Counted from the first letter of the stretch, positions 47,501 through 56,374 are shown. The stretch: DNA of 64,000 nt from Prostheceraeus crozeri (GCA_907163375.1 CAJQUW010016961.1:202036-266035); one strand, 5' to 3'. A program made the numbers and translations. The notes: generated by a model from the sequence alone, not told the origin.

Positions 47501-50500
47501 CTTCGATTTCGCTCATTTTCGGATGTGTTCTCATTTTAATAGGAATGATTGAATCTGAAATATAAACTCCCAATTTTGAAATTAGCGTGATTAGCTATTT
47601 TTTCTCTCCAAAATTCAGACATTTTCAAAATTTTGATATTTACGTGTGCAGCATTAGCTTGGTATAGAGGAATTCTTGACTCTTGCATGAATTTCAATGG
47701 GTACCTGGCATGGAGAACGAAGCTACATGGCTCCAAAAATAGAGAAAAAACATGGTCCGCAAAAAAAGCATTTGAGCAGATCTCACAGCTTTCTGCATTC
47801 TTGTTACTAGAAACATACAGTACATCACAGTTAATATGTTAACATTCTTGATCACCAGTAATACAGTTAACAAGAATGCAACTGAAAGATTTTCTGAAAT
47901 AACGCTACAACAAGCTGGGGCTCTTTATCACTTACTGCTAGCATCACTTATGAAAACGCCGCGATTGCGCATAAACTAGTTACAACTTTTCTCCAATGTA
48001 TCTTTCTCCGCTCATCATAAATAAATTAAATTTCGCGCCAGGAAATAAAAAATGAAAGATTGGAGCCTCATCTAAAATTTATTTTCATCATTGATAAGTC
48101 ATAGTGTAAGCGGTATAGTGTGAAGTGCTTAAATCTCATTACTAGACATACATATGTAACATGGAATTTCCATTTCATTTTCAGTGAACTGTTATTAAAT
48201 TCGATGATAATAGGTGGACATTTCAATATAAATCATGTACACCTTAAACTTTACTTTTCAATAGTTAAGGCATGCAAATGCGTCTTCAACAGTCCGTTTA
48301 TTTCTGCACATCAGGTGAATACGCAAGGATACCAATTGAGTTGCCTTTAAATTTCACGTGATAGTTCATGTTTGTATTCTTGCATCCAGAGATTGGTCTC
48401 CCGTGCAGTTGCGCACCCGTAAATAATCCATGCAAAGAGGTATGTTTTAAAAATTCGATGATTCAGGATATATTAAGTCTATACTTGTACTTCATTCATA
48501 AAATTACCAAAATTGATTATTCCTGAAATTCTATTCTTTACTAACTTAACTTACATCGTCTTGAATAAATTTTAATAGGAGCCAACTCGCAAGTATCCTT
48601 TACATGGAGAATAGGTAATACACTGAAGTGGGTACAGGTTTTGTATAAATGTCAAGTCATTCTACTTATCTTAAATGATACCAGCGCCTCTAAACAGATA
48701 TTTTTGAGACATTTGAGGACTTAATTATGCTTGCTGATGAATTATCACACTTTTTTAGTTTCATATCTTATTTGTACATCACAAAGCATATGGTCTACTC
48801 ATTAGCTATTAAGATTACTTCACAATTATTGACTATAGTTATCAAGTCACTTCGACACAAATCAATTAGCATCACATTCAATTATCATTCATAAAGTTTT
48901 CCTTCAGAATTAAATGCAATGCATTATTCATCAAGTTAATAATCATTGTATTACCACGAACAATTTACAAGTCTGGTCAAATCATCGCAGTGAAGATGTT
49001 TCTCGGAATTGTGCACCAGAATGCTTCTTCAAATGTCTTTTCAAATTGTCTTGAAAGAAAACAGACTTCACGCACGCCGAGATCGGAATGAGAGAGTATT
49101 ACGTCACCATGAAATAGATCATCAGATCGGATTCGCAGGTTGCTGGGGTTTAAACTAATGCTTCATCAAATCTACCGCCTTAACAACTTTCAAAATGAAT
49201 ATCCGTGAACATCTCATACTCTGCCAAGTGCATTTTATTTACTAAGATTCTTTACCTTACTTTTCAAAAACTTAGAAATCATAACACGAACCTTGAATGT
49301 CATAAAGCATTATCATAATGATTTATGTTTTACAAGGTTTCTCAGCTACATTATTGGCAAACAAATAATTTGCATTAGAGATTAAGTCATATGTCAGGAT
49401 TGGTCACAGTTCATCAACAGTAGAGATGATGCACTTCTGCTAGCATTGCATTTCTAACAGGTTCACGAACTTCATTACACAGACGGATCGAATTCCACAT
49501 CTCGGATATATTAGAGTCAAACTGATGATATTGTGGACTGTGGTAAATAAACAGCTTGCTGACAGAGTCGATGTAAAAATCAATGTGAATATTATAATAT
49601 CATCTATAGACTGAAGAACAGAAAGGATTCAAATTTGAAATGTCCAAAACTATATAGAAATTCTAATAAGAAGAACCATCCGCACGTAATCAGCAAACCT
49701 TACAAGGTTACTTCTAAAATTGAAAAGCAGGACTAGATCAGATAGCAGATGTCAGTCATGCGTCTAAAATGGCAATGATTATAATACACTCAGCAAAGTT
49801 ATGTATCACTTCTACAGCATTTTTTCACCTTAATTTGTCTCACCAAAAACACGAAGCCATGCTGAATTGTTAGGAATGGCAACTCTCACCACGTTAGGTT
49901 AGAAACTTACAATAGGAGCGGTGGTACTTGCCCAGATTAACAGTCCCTCTGAGTTCTGTCACTCAGTGCAACACCCCCAACAACCAACCAAATGAGTTAT
50001 CATACCACCTAGGCATAGTGAAATCAGCATGGATTCAGATACTAGATTATGCCTTGCAATTTTATCGTTGCATTCAGTTTTAAACATCCATCCTGATGAA
50101 TTCAAAACCAGTTGTAGTTTGAATTGAGCGCATTAGTGCAATGCTTATGAATTAGTCGCAACCAACAGACTTTAATTAGAATGCAAAAGTATGTAGACAT
50201 TAAAAAGTGACAATTATTCGAGAACAACCGCATTGCGAGGTCATGTGAAGTTGTCCATTTACAATTCCTACGGCATCATAGAACTTTCCCCAGCAAAGCT
50301 CAAAACGTTTATGCTCTCAAACAAGTTGTAGACTGTGCCCATATACATTTGAAAGAATGTACGTCTATGCTAAGCTGGTGATTGACAATGTTTATACCTT
50401 TCACAATTAGTAATGGAATCGTGCGCATGTCGAAATGTGTAAACATGTATGGATTCAAGACTGGCTACTTTGAAAGGTATTGCCACTTTTACAAAGAGGG

Positions 50501-51510
50501 TCAATAACTAAAAACCTAGTGACAGTTGCCGGCTTGCGACGGTTTATTCGCTTTTATATGGCTTCGTGTGTTGGTTGGAACAATGTGTGCAAAGAAAACT
50601 AACTTTGCAAAAATTCATTTATAAGAAATGTTGACCCTACTCCGATGACTTCAAAAGTGAAATTCTATAAGTTTAAAAGGTAGTAAACGATTATGTGCTA
50701 GGTCAGTACCCAAATATCATTGTCAAATATCCAAAATTTCGATTGATTTTAACTTTACATTTTTAGAAAGATATATAACTTGACTTGGTGTTTATAAATT
50801 TACAAACATAGAAACTGGAATGTGCATAAGATAGCAGCCGAACTTTAATATTTGTCATCAATACTTTTCAGACAAGTCAATCATTCTTAATATTCTGAAT
50901 TTGCAGGTCATGATATATATAATCTGATCAGGTATTGATTTAATAAGTGTGCTAGAGAAATCAATCTACAATCAGTGCTTCAATATTATTATCACATAGC
51001 AAAAATTGTTAATATGGTGGTCGTGAAACGAAGATAGAAAAGGTGGTCAATGTTCAATAAATAATTTGATTTTAGTAGGCGTCAGCCGATCAAATACAAA
51101 GATTTGGATGTTATTCTCAATCAACTCAGTACCAAATTAATAGGATGATTTTGTCAGACAACAATCGTCGGTCAAAGCCAGTATAATATAACTCAATAAG
51201 CGCATGAAGAGATGAGTTTGCATTTACAAAATAACAGAAGTTACAAATGGCAAACATTCAATGACGATTTCATCACGAAAAAGTATTATAAATTATAGCA
51301 AATTTTCTCGTCATGCGCTCTATGATTAGCATTGCAAACTCTGACGAATCTCACATAGATTCTTTCCCTGTGTGTATCTGTCAGATCATCAGGATGGACC
51401 ATGTTGCCTTCGGTCTTGTCGTGAAATCGATAGCGTTGAATGTTCCCCTGCGAATCACGGTTGGGAACACCAACACCTTTACCCCACGGATCGTAAACCG
51501 CGTCTTCAGG
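29389..51510 (-). CDS. CSPP1: CSPP1-like centrosome/spindle pole protein gene (internal part)
   Basis: Nine minus-strand exons (51,355-51,510; 46,531-46,569; 45,236-45,350; 38,249-38,406; 35,728-35,748; 35,464-35,524; 35,327-35,388; 32,872-33,015; 29,389-29,568) have splice sites at both ends and join in one continuous frame, giving about 308 residues. The product has three Pro-aromatic/x-Gly-x-x-Gly-x-x-x-Pro motifs, best YDPWGKGVGVPNRDSQGN, which closely resembles the YNPWGKGGGGAPLRD-AKGN motif I recall in vertebrate CSPP1. HPFGTPGGGNPNFDQDG and GPNIGHGAPLQNEFG are weaker copies. A Lys/Glu-rich coiled coil spans exons at 35.5-35.3 kb, and another lies in the 29.4-kb exon. CSPP1 binds microtubules at centrosomes, spindle poles and the ciliary axoneme. 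Start and end of the gene are not identified. Another protein with the same motif remains possible. Confidence 0.6.
29569..32871. other. Intron of the CSPP1-like gene
   Basis: It holds an unrecognised 95-codon minus-strand open frame (29,813-30,100; includes VVNEVSKIINKLAKNE), a less AT-rich block at 30,150-30,310 with a short CATCCACGGATG palindrome, an A-rich low-complexity tract at 31,250-31,330, and a tRNA-like A-box (see 31,510). Confidence 0.4.
31510..31575 (+). repeat. tRNA-like sequence (pseudogene or SINE head)
   Basis: TAGCTCAGTGGTTA is a textbook RNA polymerase III A-box/D-arm. About 30 bases later GCAGGTCCAATTT is a degraded B-box. The cloverleaf cannot be completed, so this is a tRNA pseudogene or the head of a decayed SINE. 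Confidence 0.35.
32872..33015 (-). CDS. CSPP1: CSPP1-like exon
   Basis: 144 bases (48 codons), phase 0 to phase 0, between TGTTTTAG and GTAAGA. It reads TDGIADRMLLAQVGNPRR, DPNTGQLMGQHLGSTDVT, ELSNISPRLGIP. Mostly polar and Gly/Pro-containing, likely disordered. VGNPRRDPNTGQL may be another distant copy of the motif. Confidence 0.8.
33650..34652. mobile_element. Foldback element with nested inverted repeats
   Basis: Outer arms (about 33,650-33,890 and 34,390-34,652) are diverged inverted copies (about 70 percent), sharing CTACTACGAATCTG, ACCTGGTTCC and TTAATCCAATGG. Inside lies a much tighter hairpin, 34,138-34,249 against 34,270-34,378, around a 20-base loop. The right inner arm contains TGCCAGATAGCAGTCGAAAC, with a CGAAAC motif like that following the GIY-YIG domains elsewhere in this window. 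No coding sequence. It lies in an intron of the CSPP1-like gene. Two ages of folding suggest one foldback inserted into, or converted within, another. Confidence 0.6.
34946..34999 (+). ncRNA. Decayed hammerhead ribozyme-like fold
   Basis: CTGACGA (34,956-34,962) is followed by stem II GTCC-TTGTA-GGAC, an A-rich box where GAAA is expected, a short stem III around an AGC loop and a UA at the expected cleavage position. The downstream strand ACGACTGAC partly complements the upstream CCGAGCCGTG to form stem I. The layout is that of a type I hammerhead with a minimal stem III, as described in Penelope-like elements and retrozymes. The second core box departs from consensus, so activity is unlikely. 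Its strand is antisense to the host gene. Confidence 0.4.
35327..35388 (-). CDS. CSPP1: CSPP1-like coiled-coil exon
   Basis: 62 bases between TTAATTCTAG and GTAAGC, encoding the rest of the split Gln codon and RGIIEQELKRKQETQKIRSP. It continues the coiled coil of the preceding exon and ends in phase 0. The intron before it is only 75 bases. Confidence 0.8.
35464..35524 (-). CDS. CSPP1: CSPP1-like coiled-coil exon
   Basis: 61 bases between AATTTTTTCAG and GTAAGT, encoding RNTEEEKKKALAAQELNREL plus one base. Strongly charged helix with heptad-like spacing. The leftover C joins AA of the next exon (Gln), so the coiled coil continues across the intron. Confidence 0.8.
35728..35748 (-). CDS. CSPP1: CSPP1-like 21-bp microexon
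   Basis: Acceptor CAACATTAG, 21 bases encoding EHKVGVQ, donor GTAAGA, phase 0 to phase 0, fitting exactly between STVN of the preceding exon and RNTEEEKKK of the next. Very short, so it could be skipped or alternative. Confidence 0.5.
35749..38248. other. Intron of the CSPP1-like gene
   Basis: AT-rich. Apart from the tRNA-like piece at 37,245-37,315 and the duplicated word AGTAGATCCG at about 37,161 and 37,228, I see nothing recognisable. Confidence 0.4.
37245..37315 (+). repeat. tRNA-like sequence, probable pseudogene
   Basis: TAGTTTATGGTAGAGCATA resembles an A-box/D-arm, AGTTAACCTGAG an anticodon region, and GTAGATTCGAATCCTAC a T-arm with B-box. The 5' sequence does not pair with the 3' acceptor strand and the anticodon stem is poor. 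A second D-arm-like piece (TCGGTAGAGTTTCTGC) lies about 130 bases upstream. A tRNA pseudogene or SINE remnant is more likely than a functional gene. Confidence 0.35.
38249..38406 (-). CDS. CSPP1: CSPP1-like exon with PFGTPGGG motif
   Basis: 158 bases between GATTTTCAG and GTAAGT. After the split Gly codon it reads MSVQDNVPGRPKNNFDSN, DNIFHPFGTPGGGNPN, FDQDGKRIAIIPGASTVN. HPFGTPGGGNPNFDQDG is the second clear copy of the PWGKG-type motif. It ends in phase 0. A hAT element starts only 78 bases upstream of its acceptor side (38,485). Confidence 0.8.
38485..40544 (-). mobile_element. hAT-family DNA transposon copy
   Basis: The ends are CAGGGTTGACAAACTCGTCC on the left and, inverted, CAGGGTTGCCATACGTCCGG on the right, with further copies of ATCCGGAC just inside. 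ATGAAA occurs directly outside both ends, an apparent 6-bp target duplication. hAT elements most often duplicate 8 bp, so 6 bp is a little unusual. The element is 2,060 bp, short for an autonomous hAT, and carries only the C-terminal half of a transposase. It lies in an intron of the CSPP1-like gene on the same strand, 78 bases from the exon at 38,249-38,406. Confidence 0.85.
39105..40144 (-). pseudogene. hAT-like transposase, C-terminal half
   Basis: Two overlapping minus-strand frames cover it. The 5' frame (39,614-40,144) reads LLDALRTYFVHYLPKKG, RYERLRSAFASKKTDIYL and LPLFQEMQLFLQRDDPIG. The 3' frame (39,105-39,743) ends with NAAEGRGFSVNAAVVTKE, RNRLQPETLNGILRVRS, VTQSLIDLARSSSRRYF and an acidic tail (SASDDEES) before a stop. 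Order and motifs match the RNase H-fold C-terminus and dimerisation region of hAT-type transposases. The DNA-binding N-terminus and first catalytic part are not recognisable in 40,145-40,430. The change of frame near 39.65 kb marks it as inactive. Confidence 0.75.
40545..44313. other. Intron of the CSPP1-like gene
   Basis: AT-rich, with a T/A low-complexity tract at 41,215-41,280 and an unrecognised 73-codon minus-strand frame at 41,260-41,481 (includes FVHPIRNHGLSDPRYLGG). The repeat at 43,009-43,085 is listed separately. Confidence 0.4.
43009..43085 (+). repeat. Dispersed repeat, copy 1 (see 56,263)
   Basis: GTTTAACGTCACTACTCCCC, then GATGGTGCTGACATGGTCAG, and a TCTGGAGCATTGTGGTA end match 56,263-56,345 in the same orientation with moderate divergence. 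The two are 13 kb apart. Neither has coding sequence. Family unknown. Confidence 0.5.
44314..44451. mobile_element. 138-bp MITE with 24-bp perfect terminal inverted repeats
   Basis: Left end CTGTAAAACAACAAATTTTC-GCGA (44,314-44,337) is the exact reverse complement of the right end (44,428-44,451). The interior has several TTTCGCG and CGCGAAAATTT words in both orientations and no coding capacity. It is a typical tiny non-autonomous DNA element. It sits in an intron of the CSPP1-like gene. Confidence 0.8.
44452..45235. other. Intron of the CSPP1-like gene
   Basis: On the minus strand, TGGCTCAGTGGACCGCCC (about 44,600) resembles an A-box and GTTTTCGATTCATGG, about 45 bases on, a weak B-box. Another B-box-like GGTTCGAGACTCC lies near 44,735. 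Possibly a decayed SINE. Otherwise nothing is recognised. Confidence 0.3.
45236..45350 (-). CDS. CSPP1: CSPP1-like exon followed by a GC-AG intron
   Basis: 115 bases starting after a GACTTTCAG acceptor: PKQTTLGIGPNIGHGAP, LQNEFGEKVTKLQAT, MDRLDG plus one base. The GxxxGHGAPLxxxxG piece is a degenerate copy of the PWGKG motif. The donor reads GGAG/GCAAGT, a GC donor with otherwise perfect consensus. The single leftover base joins the two leading bases of the 38.2-kb exon to give a Gly codon. Confidence 0.75.
45351..46530. other. Intron of the CSPP1-like gene
   Basis: No repeat, RNA gene or further exon is supported here. Confidence 0.4.
46531..46569 (-). CDS. CSPP1: CSPP1-like 39-bp microexon
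   Basis: Acceptor TTTTACTTAG, 39 bases encoding PPYRTFMDQISST, donor GTGAGT, phase 0 to phase 0. Both splice sites are good, and the exon fits between the 51.4-kb and 45.2-kb exons, which also meet in phase 0. Confidence 0.55.
46570..47253. other. Intron of the CSPP1-like gene, downstream of ribozyme
   Basis: AT-rich, with a TA-rich tract at about 47,140-47,190. Nothing recognisable. Confidence 0.4.
47254..47295 (-). ncRNA. Hammerhead ribozyme, intronic, sense to host gene
   Basis: The minus strand folds as a type I hammerhead with every core element present. Stem I is CCACGA (47,290-47,295) with TCGTGG (47,254-47,259), six perfect pairs. Then comes CTGATGA (47,283-47,289), stem II GGCC-CAGCA-GACC with one mismatch, GAAA (47,266-47,269), a two-pair stem III (AC/GT, AT loop), and a GUA cleavage triplet ending at 47,260. 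Cleavage would fall between 47,260 and 47,259. Minimal stem III is characteristic of hammerheads in Penelope-like elements and retrozymes. The surrounding 47,200-47,430 is probably a relic of such an element. It lies on the transcribed strand of the CSPP1-like intron, so it could cut the pre-mRNA. Confidence 0.75.
47296..49910. other. Intron of the CSPP1-like gene, upstream of ribozyme
   Basis: The minus-strand open frame 47,212-47,433 overlaps the ribozyme and is probably read-through of the relic. The rest is AT-rich and unassigned. Confidence 0.4.
49911..49955 (-). CDS. Candidate 45-bp exon, CSPP1-like gene
   Basis: Between a GAGTGACAG acceptor and a GTAAGT donor, 45 bases encode NSEGLLIWASTTAPI in phase 0. 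The acceptor has a poor pyrimidine tract. The flanking confirmed exons already join in phase without it, so it is optional. Confidence 0.25.
49956..51354. other. Intron of the CSPP1-like gene
   Basis: No recognisable element. Confidence 0.4.
51355..51510 (-). CDS. CSPP1: CSPP1-like exon with PWGKG motif
   Basis: 156 bases, 52 codons, phase 0 to phase 0, between a CTTTCACAG acceptor and a GTGAGA donor. It begins PEDAVYDPWGKGVGVPNR, continues DSQGNIQRYRFHDKTEGN and ends DDLTDTHRERIY. The motif PWGKGxGxPxRDxxGN is the strongest link to CSPP1. The region after it is charged and probably helical. Confidence 0.75.
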
Positions 51511-51702
51511 CTGTGAAAGGAGCATTTTCATGTTACATTATATGTTGCAATAACTCTTAGACACAACCACGGAATAAAGGAATTCATTCTGTATTTCCAC
51601 AACATTCGTGAGAAATAATACTCAATTATATAAATGTTTTGTTAATATTCCGTCTAGATGTTTGAAATCTCTCCTAAACAGCATAAAGTTAGGTTGAATT
51701 TA

Positions 51703-52010
51703 AAAATAGCCGATGCTGCTTATTGTATTCCCAAATTGCATAGACCGCGTCAGAGGATGAAGGGAGTTAGCAGTGCTTATAATTTTCAAATAACAAATAA
51801 CAAACTGTGTTAATCATATTATCTAAAAGCAGAAGCGTGTAATAGGTACATAATCAGCCTTTACATAATATTATCAATATAGTTTGTTATTTATCATTTG
51901 AAAATTATAGGCACTGCTAACTCCTTCATCCCCTGAAGCGGTCTCTGTACAGACGAAAATTTGGGAATAGAATCTTAACATCAGCAGCATCGGATATTTC
52001 AAATTCATTT
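51703..52010. mobile_element. MITE-like foldback, ~120-bp arms
   Basis: Arms about 51,703-51,825 and 51,880-52,010 are inverted copies (about 85 percent) sharing CCGATGCTGCT, TATTCCCAAATT, GATGAAG and GAGTTAGCAGTGC. The ~55-base loop has no features. It lies just upstream of the exon at 51,355-51,510 and is probably intronic. Confidence 0.6.
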
Positions 52011-52181
52011 TGTCTAGAATTGAAAGAAAATGTTTTAAAGTTGCAGTTGTCACAAACATTCATGAACAAAAAATTGATTTGAATAGAAAGTGATATAGAC
52101 AAGGCAGCGTTAACAAAAATGAAAGCATTTATCTATGAAACTGTGAAAAAGAAACTCATCCATTAAAAAAAGACTACTCAC

Positions 52182-52208
52182 TAAATATCTGAATACATCT
52201 CGATATCT
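52182..52208 (-). CDS. Candidate 27-bp microexon, CSPP1-like gene
   Basis: Acceptor GTATTTCATGCAG, 27 bases encoding RYRDVFRYL, donor GTGAGT, phase 0 on both sides. The peptide is reminiscent of the DYRRYL-type helices in CSPP1 N-terminal regions, which is weak support. It could be a chance match. Confidence 0.3.
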
Positions 52209-55200
52209 CTGCATGAAATACAACGATAAATTGCCACTGTTCACAAGTTAAATCAAAATAGTCTTGAACTGAAATCATCAAGAATAATTTTCGATATCAG
52301 CTATGCAGCTGAAAGCACCGTAAACTGTATCTGTAAGTATACTTGCATCTGGCGTTCAGATAATGAGAAACTATCAATATCAACATGCTGGATATGCTTC
52401 CACTTTCCATCTCAATTATCACTTTAATGAGGAAAGCAATCCACAATAAGGAAGTCTACAACATTTTATAATTCAGTTAATGAAATTCCAAAGATTTAGA
52501 CTTACCCTTTATTGAATATTCATCAGTTATGCTACCTGCGCGGATATTTATGTCCATATAACGAACTAGCTGATCATAATGGTGTTTCCGACGATAATCA
52601 ACATTGTAATCGACATCAAACAATTATTTAACAATGATCGACATTGTCACCATGTCGGTGATGAGCCCATCATTCAGACATTTGCAGAGTATACATTCCA
52701 CTGGCGATCAACGCATGTGAGTCACTTCTTTCATGGTAGATAACAGGGATCCAGAACGTCACTTTCTAACAATTCATTTAAATCCTCAGCACTGGAAGCC
52801 CGTGCATCCGTGTGCTTCTTTGATCAATTAAGTTTTGCAGATCATAACAAATGCATTACGATGTTCGAGATTTGACAGTTCTACACTTCTCGGTTACGTT
52901 TCGTCAAGTCCACAATATTGATGAAAAAACGCAACTAAACCGTTAGTATAGGTAACAGTTAATTAAAGATTTGAGACATTCTCACTATCATATAAATGAA
53001 GCGAATAACAAAGCTGATGATTGCATCGAGCACACTTCTTCAATTCTTCATGCTAATTCCTAGAGATCTCTCTGCGAAAAAGACTATCACTGATTTCTGA
53101 ATCTGATTACACCGATGTTGCTGTACTTGCATCAGACATTAAAGAAAGCATTTTGCCACGTATTTGAAGTCATTTGGCGAATGGCTGTGGAGTCTGCAAT
53201 GTCGAAATATCCACATATATGCCGGTCCCTGCTCACATTGACCTTCATAGAAATCTCAGTTCACCAACATCAAGTAACTGCCACGGAAATTCAGGCAAAT
53301 CCTTACGCATCTTGAGGATGTAGATATCAGCGATGTAACCGGGTTGTCTATCCGTGACCAGATAATCATTAAATCTCAATATTCACTTATTTGACGTATC
53401 AGACTACTAATTGGTATGAGTTGTTAAGATAGTACGGTAGCCTTTATGACTCTTTCAAAGATATTACACGCAGGAGCATATATTTACATTTGAAGGTCAT
53501 TCACAAGCAGATACTCTACTGATCATATCCGCTTGGAATTTGAGAATTCATGAAACGTTCCAGAGATTATTTGATGTTTCAACTTTTGTGACAGGAGAAG
53601 AAACTGTTATTATCAATGTAAAATTTAAGATTACAGATGTGCTGGTATCTGTAACTACACTCACCATCAGGAAGTCACTCCTGCCAAACCTTGACAATGC
53701 GAGCCGGCTCGCGAAAGCTCGGACTTGTAAATACTTTTTAGCAAATAGACTGTACATATTTTTAGCAGCTAATATATTCTTGGGGAGACGACACAAACGG
53801 AAGTGAGATTCACTATGAAATCAAATAACCTCCCGTCGGCTGCCATCAACTAACAACTAAACTCTCCATCAATCTTTCATTACATTAATCTAACTTCCTG
53901 TAAAGCACCTAAGGAAACTTGGCAACACAGCCTCGCATTTCAGAAATTTCAGAAATCACATTGTCAAACATTCAACCATAGTTGAATGTTCCACTGCTCT
54001 TTGATAAAATTGTGAGAAAATTATGATAAAACTTCAATTTCAATCCTGACAACAAAAGTCGAAACTGACAACAATTTATAGAAAACTTTTAATTGATGTA
54101 AATGATATGTGAAAATCTGAAAATTTGTATTAAAACTTCATCCACGAATTCATTCCCAACTTTCTTGCAATGAACCAATTTTTATTAACCAAGTTTCGTG
54201 TCGCACTGATGATGTTAAGCGACGTGCTAGGCTAGGGACGTGAGTTCGATACTTATCATGATAGATTCCAGAACCACAAGCCTGTTTCTATCATTCCATT
54301 GCATCAATCTGACCAGATTCTCCTAATTCATTCTAAATTAATAATCTTGTTCCTTTTTTTATACGGATATCTAGCACTGACATTGGAAGTAAGTAAATTT
54401 CATGTTATGAGAAAATCAATCACAGAACCTGCCGCTTGAACATACCAGTAAGTATTCGCATGAAAGACGATAGTTCCATTTGATACCAAAGAATATTTAA
54501 AAGACGACATTCTCTTATCATGCTCGCTGGTCTTTAATGACCATTCAAAGACAAAATTGCCAAAAAATAAGCATAATTATCTGGGAACAATAAAATTAGT
54601 CAGACTACAAAAATGCTGCTACTTCAGTATAAAAACAAATGGGAATACTTCTTTCAATACAGTGGAAAATATGAGTAAAAGCTTCCTTTAGTACTACGAA
54701 TCAACTTTTGAATCTCACAATCTTCCATCTGCAACTTAAAAGAAGATGCGCTTCAGTAACGAAAATTGTCTCTCCATTTATTAATGGTTTGTCAGATGAG
54801 CAAACACAAAAAGAATCTTAGTTAATTCTTGTAAGAATAAGTCGATTTCCTTTGAGCTGCAGCTTTTATCAGATCGCATGTATGAATACATGTACATTGG
54901 AAATTCAAAGAGACATTATTGAAAATCATTATTGCCAGGGGTGGTGGGCGGTAAATGTGAGTATGCTAAAGAAAGGACATCAGTCTTGATGGAAAAAGTC
55001 GTCAAAAAGCAAATAATTGCATAATTTCTATTGGAATTTGAATGCTTCTCTTTTTGTGCTAAATACTTATCGATTGGGTTGGTTTTTTAGTTACACAAAA
55101 ATATAAAAACTGAAATATGTAAAACACATCATATAGAAAGAAAACACAAATGTGGAAAGCCACATACAAGATCATGAAGTTAATTTATCTGCACAAGGTT

Positions 55201-55413
55201 TGTAGCTGAAATGCATACTGAAGTACAGCAAAATGCATCCGCTGTAAGTTCACATTTACATTGAATCACCAATCATCTGCATTATCTATTATCAGAGTGA
55301 AATGTTCCTTGTTTTGAAGATATGTGTATCGAAAGCAAAATCAAGGAATAGAGAGAGGACTGTTAGAATATTTTACAAAAAGGTTAAGAGATCACTGCAC
55401 TTATATAACTTAC
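52209..55413. other. Unassigned stretch, possibly 5' introns of the gene
   Basis: It contains a 14-bp perfect palindrome (GCGAGCCGGCTCGC, about 53,700-53,713) inside a small CpG-bearing block, and a tRNA-like piece at 54,185-54,260. No exon is confirmed. Confidence 0.35.
54185..54260 (+). repeat. tRNA-like sequence, possible SINE head
   Basis: GATGTTAAGCGACGTGC resembles an A-box region and GAGTTCGATACTTATC, about 30 bases later, a B-box. No full cloverleaf can be drawn. A decayed SINE head or chance match. Confidence 0.3.
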
Positions 55414-55452
55414 TCTAACAATGTCATAGACTGATGAGTTCTGATGGTCCAT
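55414..55452 (-). CDS. Candidate upstream exon, CSPP1-like gene
   Basis: On the minus strand a T-rich acceptor (CATCTTTTTAG) precedes 39 bases encoding MDHQNSSVYDIVR, followed by a strong donor (GTAAGT). It starts and ends in phase 0, which fits the next confirmed exon at 51,355-51,510. The ATG at its first codon need not be the start. Support is splice sites and phase only; chance matches of this kind do occur in introns. Confidence 0.4.
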
Positions 55453-56194
55453 CTAAAAAGATGAATGAAGCATAGTCCTTCAAGTCACAAGACCTTTTCG
55501 CACCGGAATAGAAGCTCCACTCTAATACAAAGTTGTCCATTGAACAGATCACCTAATTCATGTCAAAATTCTATTCTCGTAACTAGTGCTGTTTTCGAAC
55601 GCACTTAAAATCTCCGAAATTATTATCAAAATTTAGAGAATTCTAGGGGAATTCTAGGTTTTGAAACTATGATCGCACTACAGAAATGAAAATTCCAGTT
55701 TTCGAAATTATAATTGAAATTATAGAAAAATTGGATTTCGGAAAAATCGCATTTATGACAATAATCTTTATGGTTAATCGCAATTGAAATAAATTCTGTA
55801 TCTTTGCATGAGGACTTCTAATCGAACTAGTTTCCTAATTTTCCGGTAAACACGCAGTATAATTATCATCAGACTCGCAGTGCCGCATTAGTTCATTAAA
55901 CATGCATAGATCGAAAAATATACTATTGAATGTTAACTTTTTCATTTCGGTCTCCATTTGCAAAAAGACTGATAGCGTTTGATACGTTGAAATTTTGTGT
56001 TTGATAAATTTCCTTAGGATCAGAATGTTTTGACAAAAAACTAATTCCACGGTCAATAACTGTCTTCTTCTATGAAAAAGTGAAATAACATTCATGATAT
56101 ACAGTTGATGGATTTAGTCGGGCGGCTCATAATGTGGAAAAAGCAAACAATGTTGATGATCTCTCCGCTAAAATTATTCCAGTGCACGAGTACA
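55453..56194. other. Unassigned stretch
   Basis: AT-rich sequence between the last candidate exon and the repeats that border the satellite. Nothing recognised. Confidence 0.35.
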
Positions 56195-56250
56195 TTAAAA
56201 ACGAAGATCTTATGCGCCAAAAGATCTGCGCACAAGATCTTCGTTTTTAA
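56195..56250. repeat. Imperfect hairpin, ~23-bp arms
   Basis: TTAAAAACGAAGATCTTATG and CGC pair with GCG and CACAAGATCTTCGTTTTTAA around a ~10-base loop with one or two mismatches. It sits between AT-rich unique sequence and the satellite border. Confidence 0.7.
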
Positions 56251-56262
56251 CATACTCAAATT

Positions 56263-56345
56263 GTTTAACGTCATTACTCCCCCCCCTACTGGGGGCTTGG
56301 ACGGTGCTGACGCAGTCAGACGTTAATCTACAGTGTTGTGATAGT
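56263..56345 (+). repeat. Dispersed repeat, copy 2 (see 43,009)
   Basis: Shares GTTTAACGTCA, TACTCCCC, GGTGCTGAC, GTCAG and a TTGTGATA end with 43,009-43,085. This copy carries a longer run of C. Confidence 0.5.
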
Positions 56346-56374
56346 AGTAATAAAAGGTCCAGAATAAACACAGC

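Noticed and set aside
52505-52535. 30-base piece with a GTAAGT donor encoding SITDEYSIK
   Set aside because: Its phase does not match the next confirmed exon and its acceptor is weak.
53548-53796. Minus-strand open frame ending at a GTGAGT donor, with an ACTTCCG word upstream, as a first exon
   Set aside because: No acceptor in the right phase, no recognisable peptide, and the plus strand is equally open. Promoter status cannot be supported.
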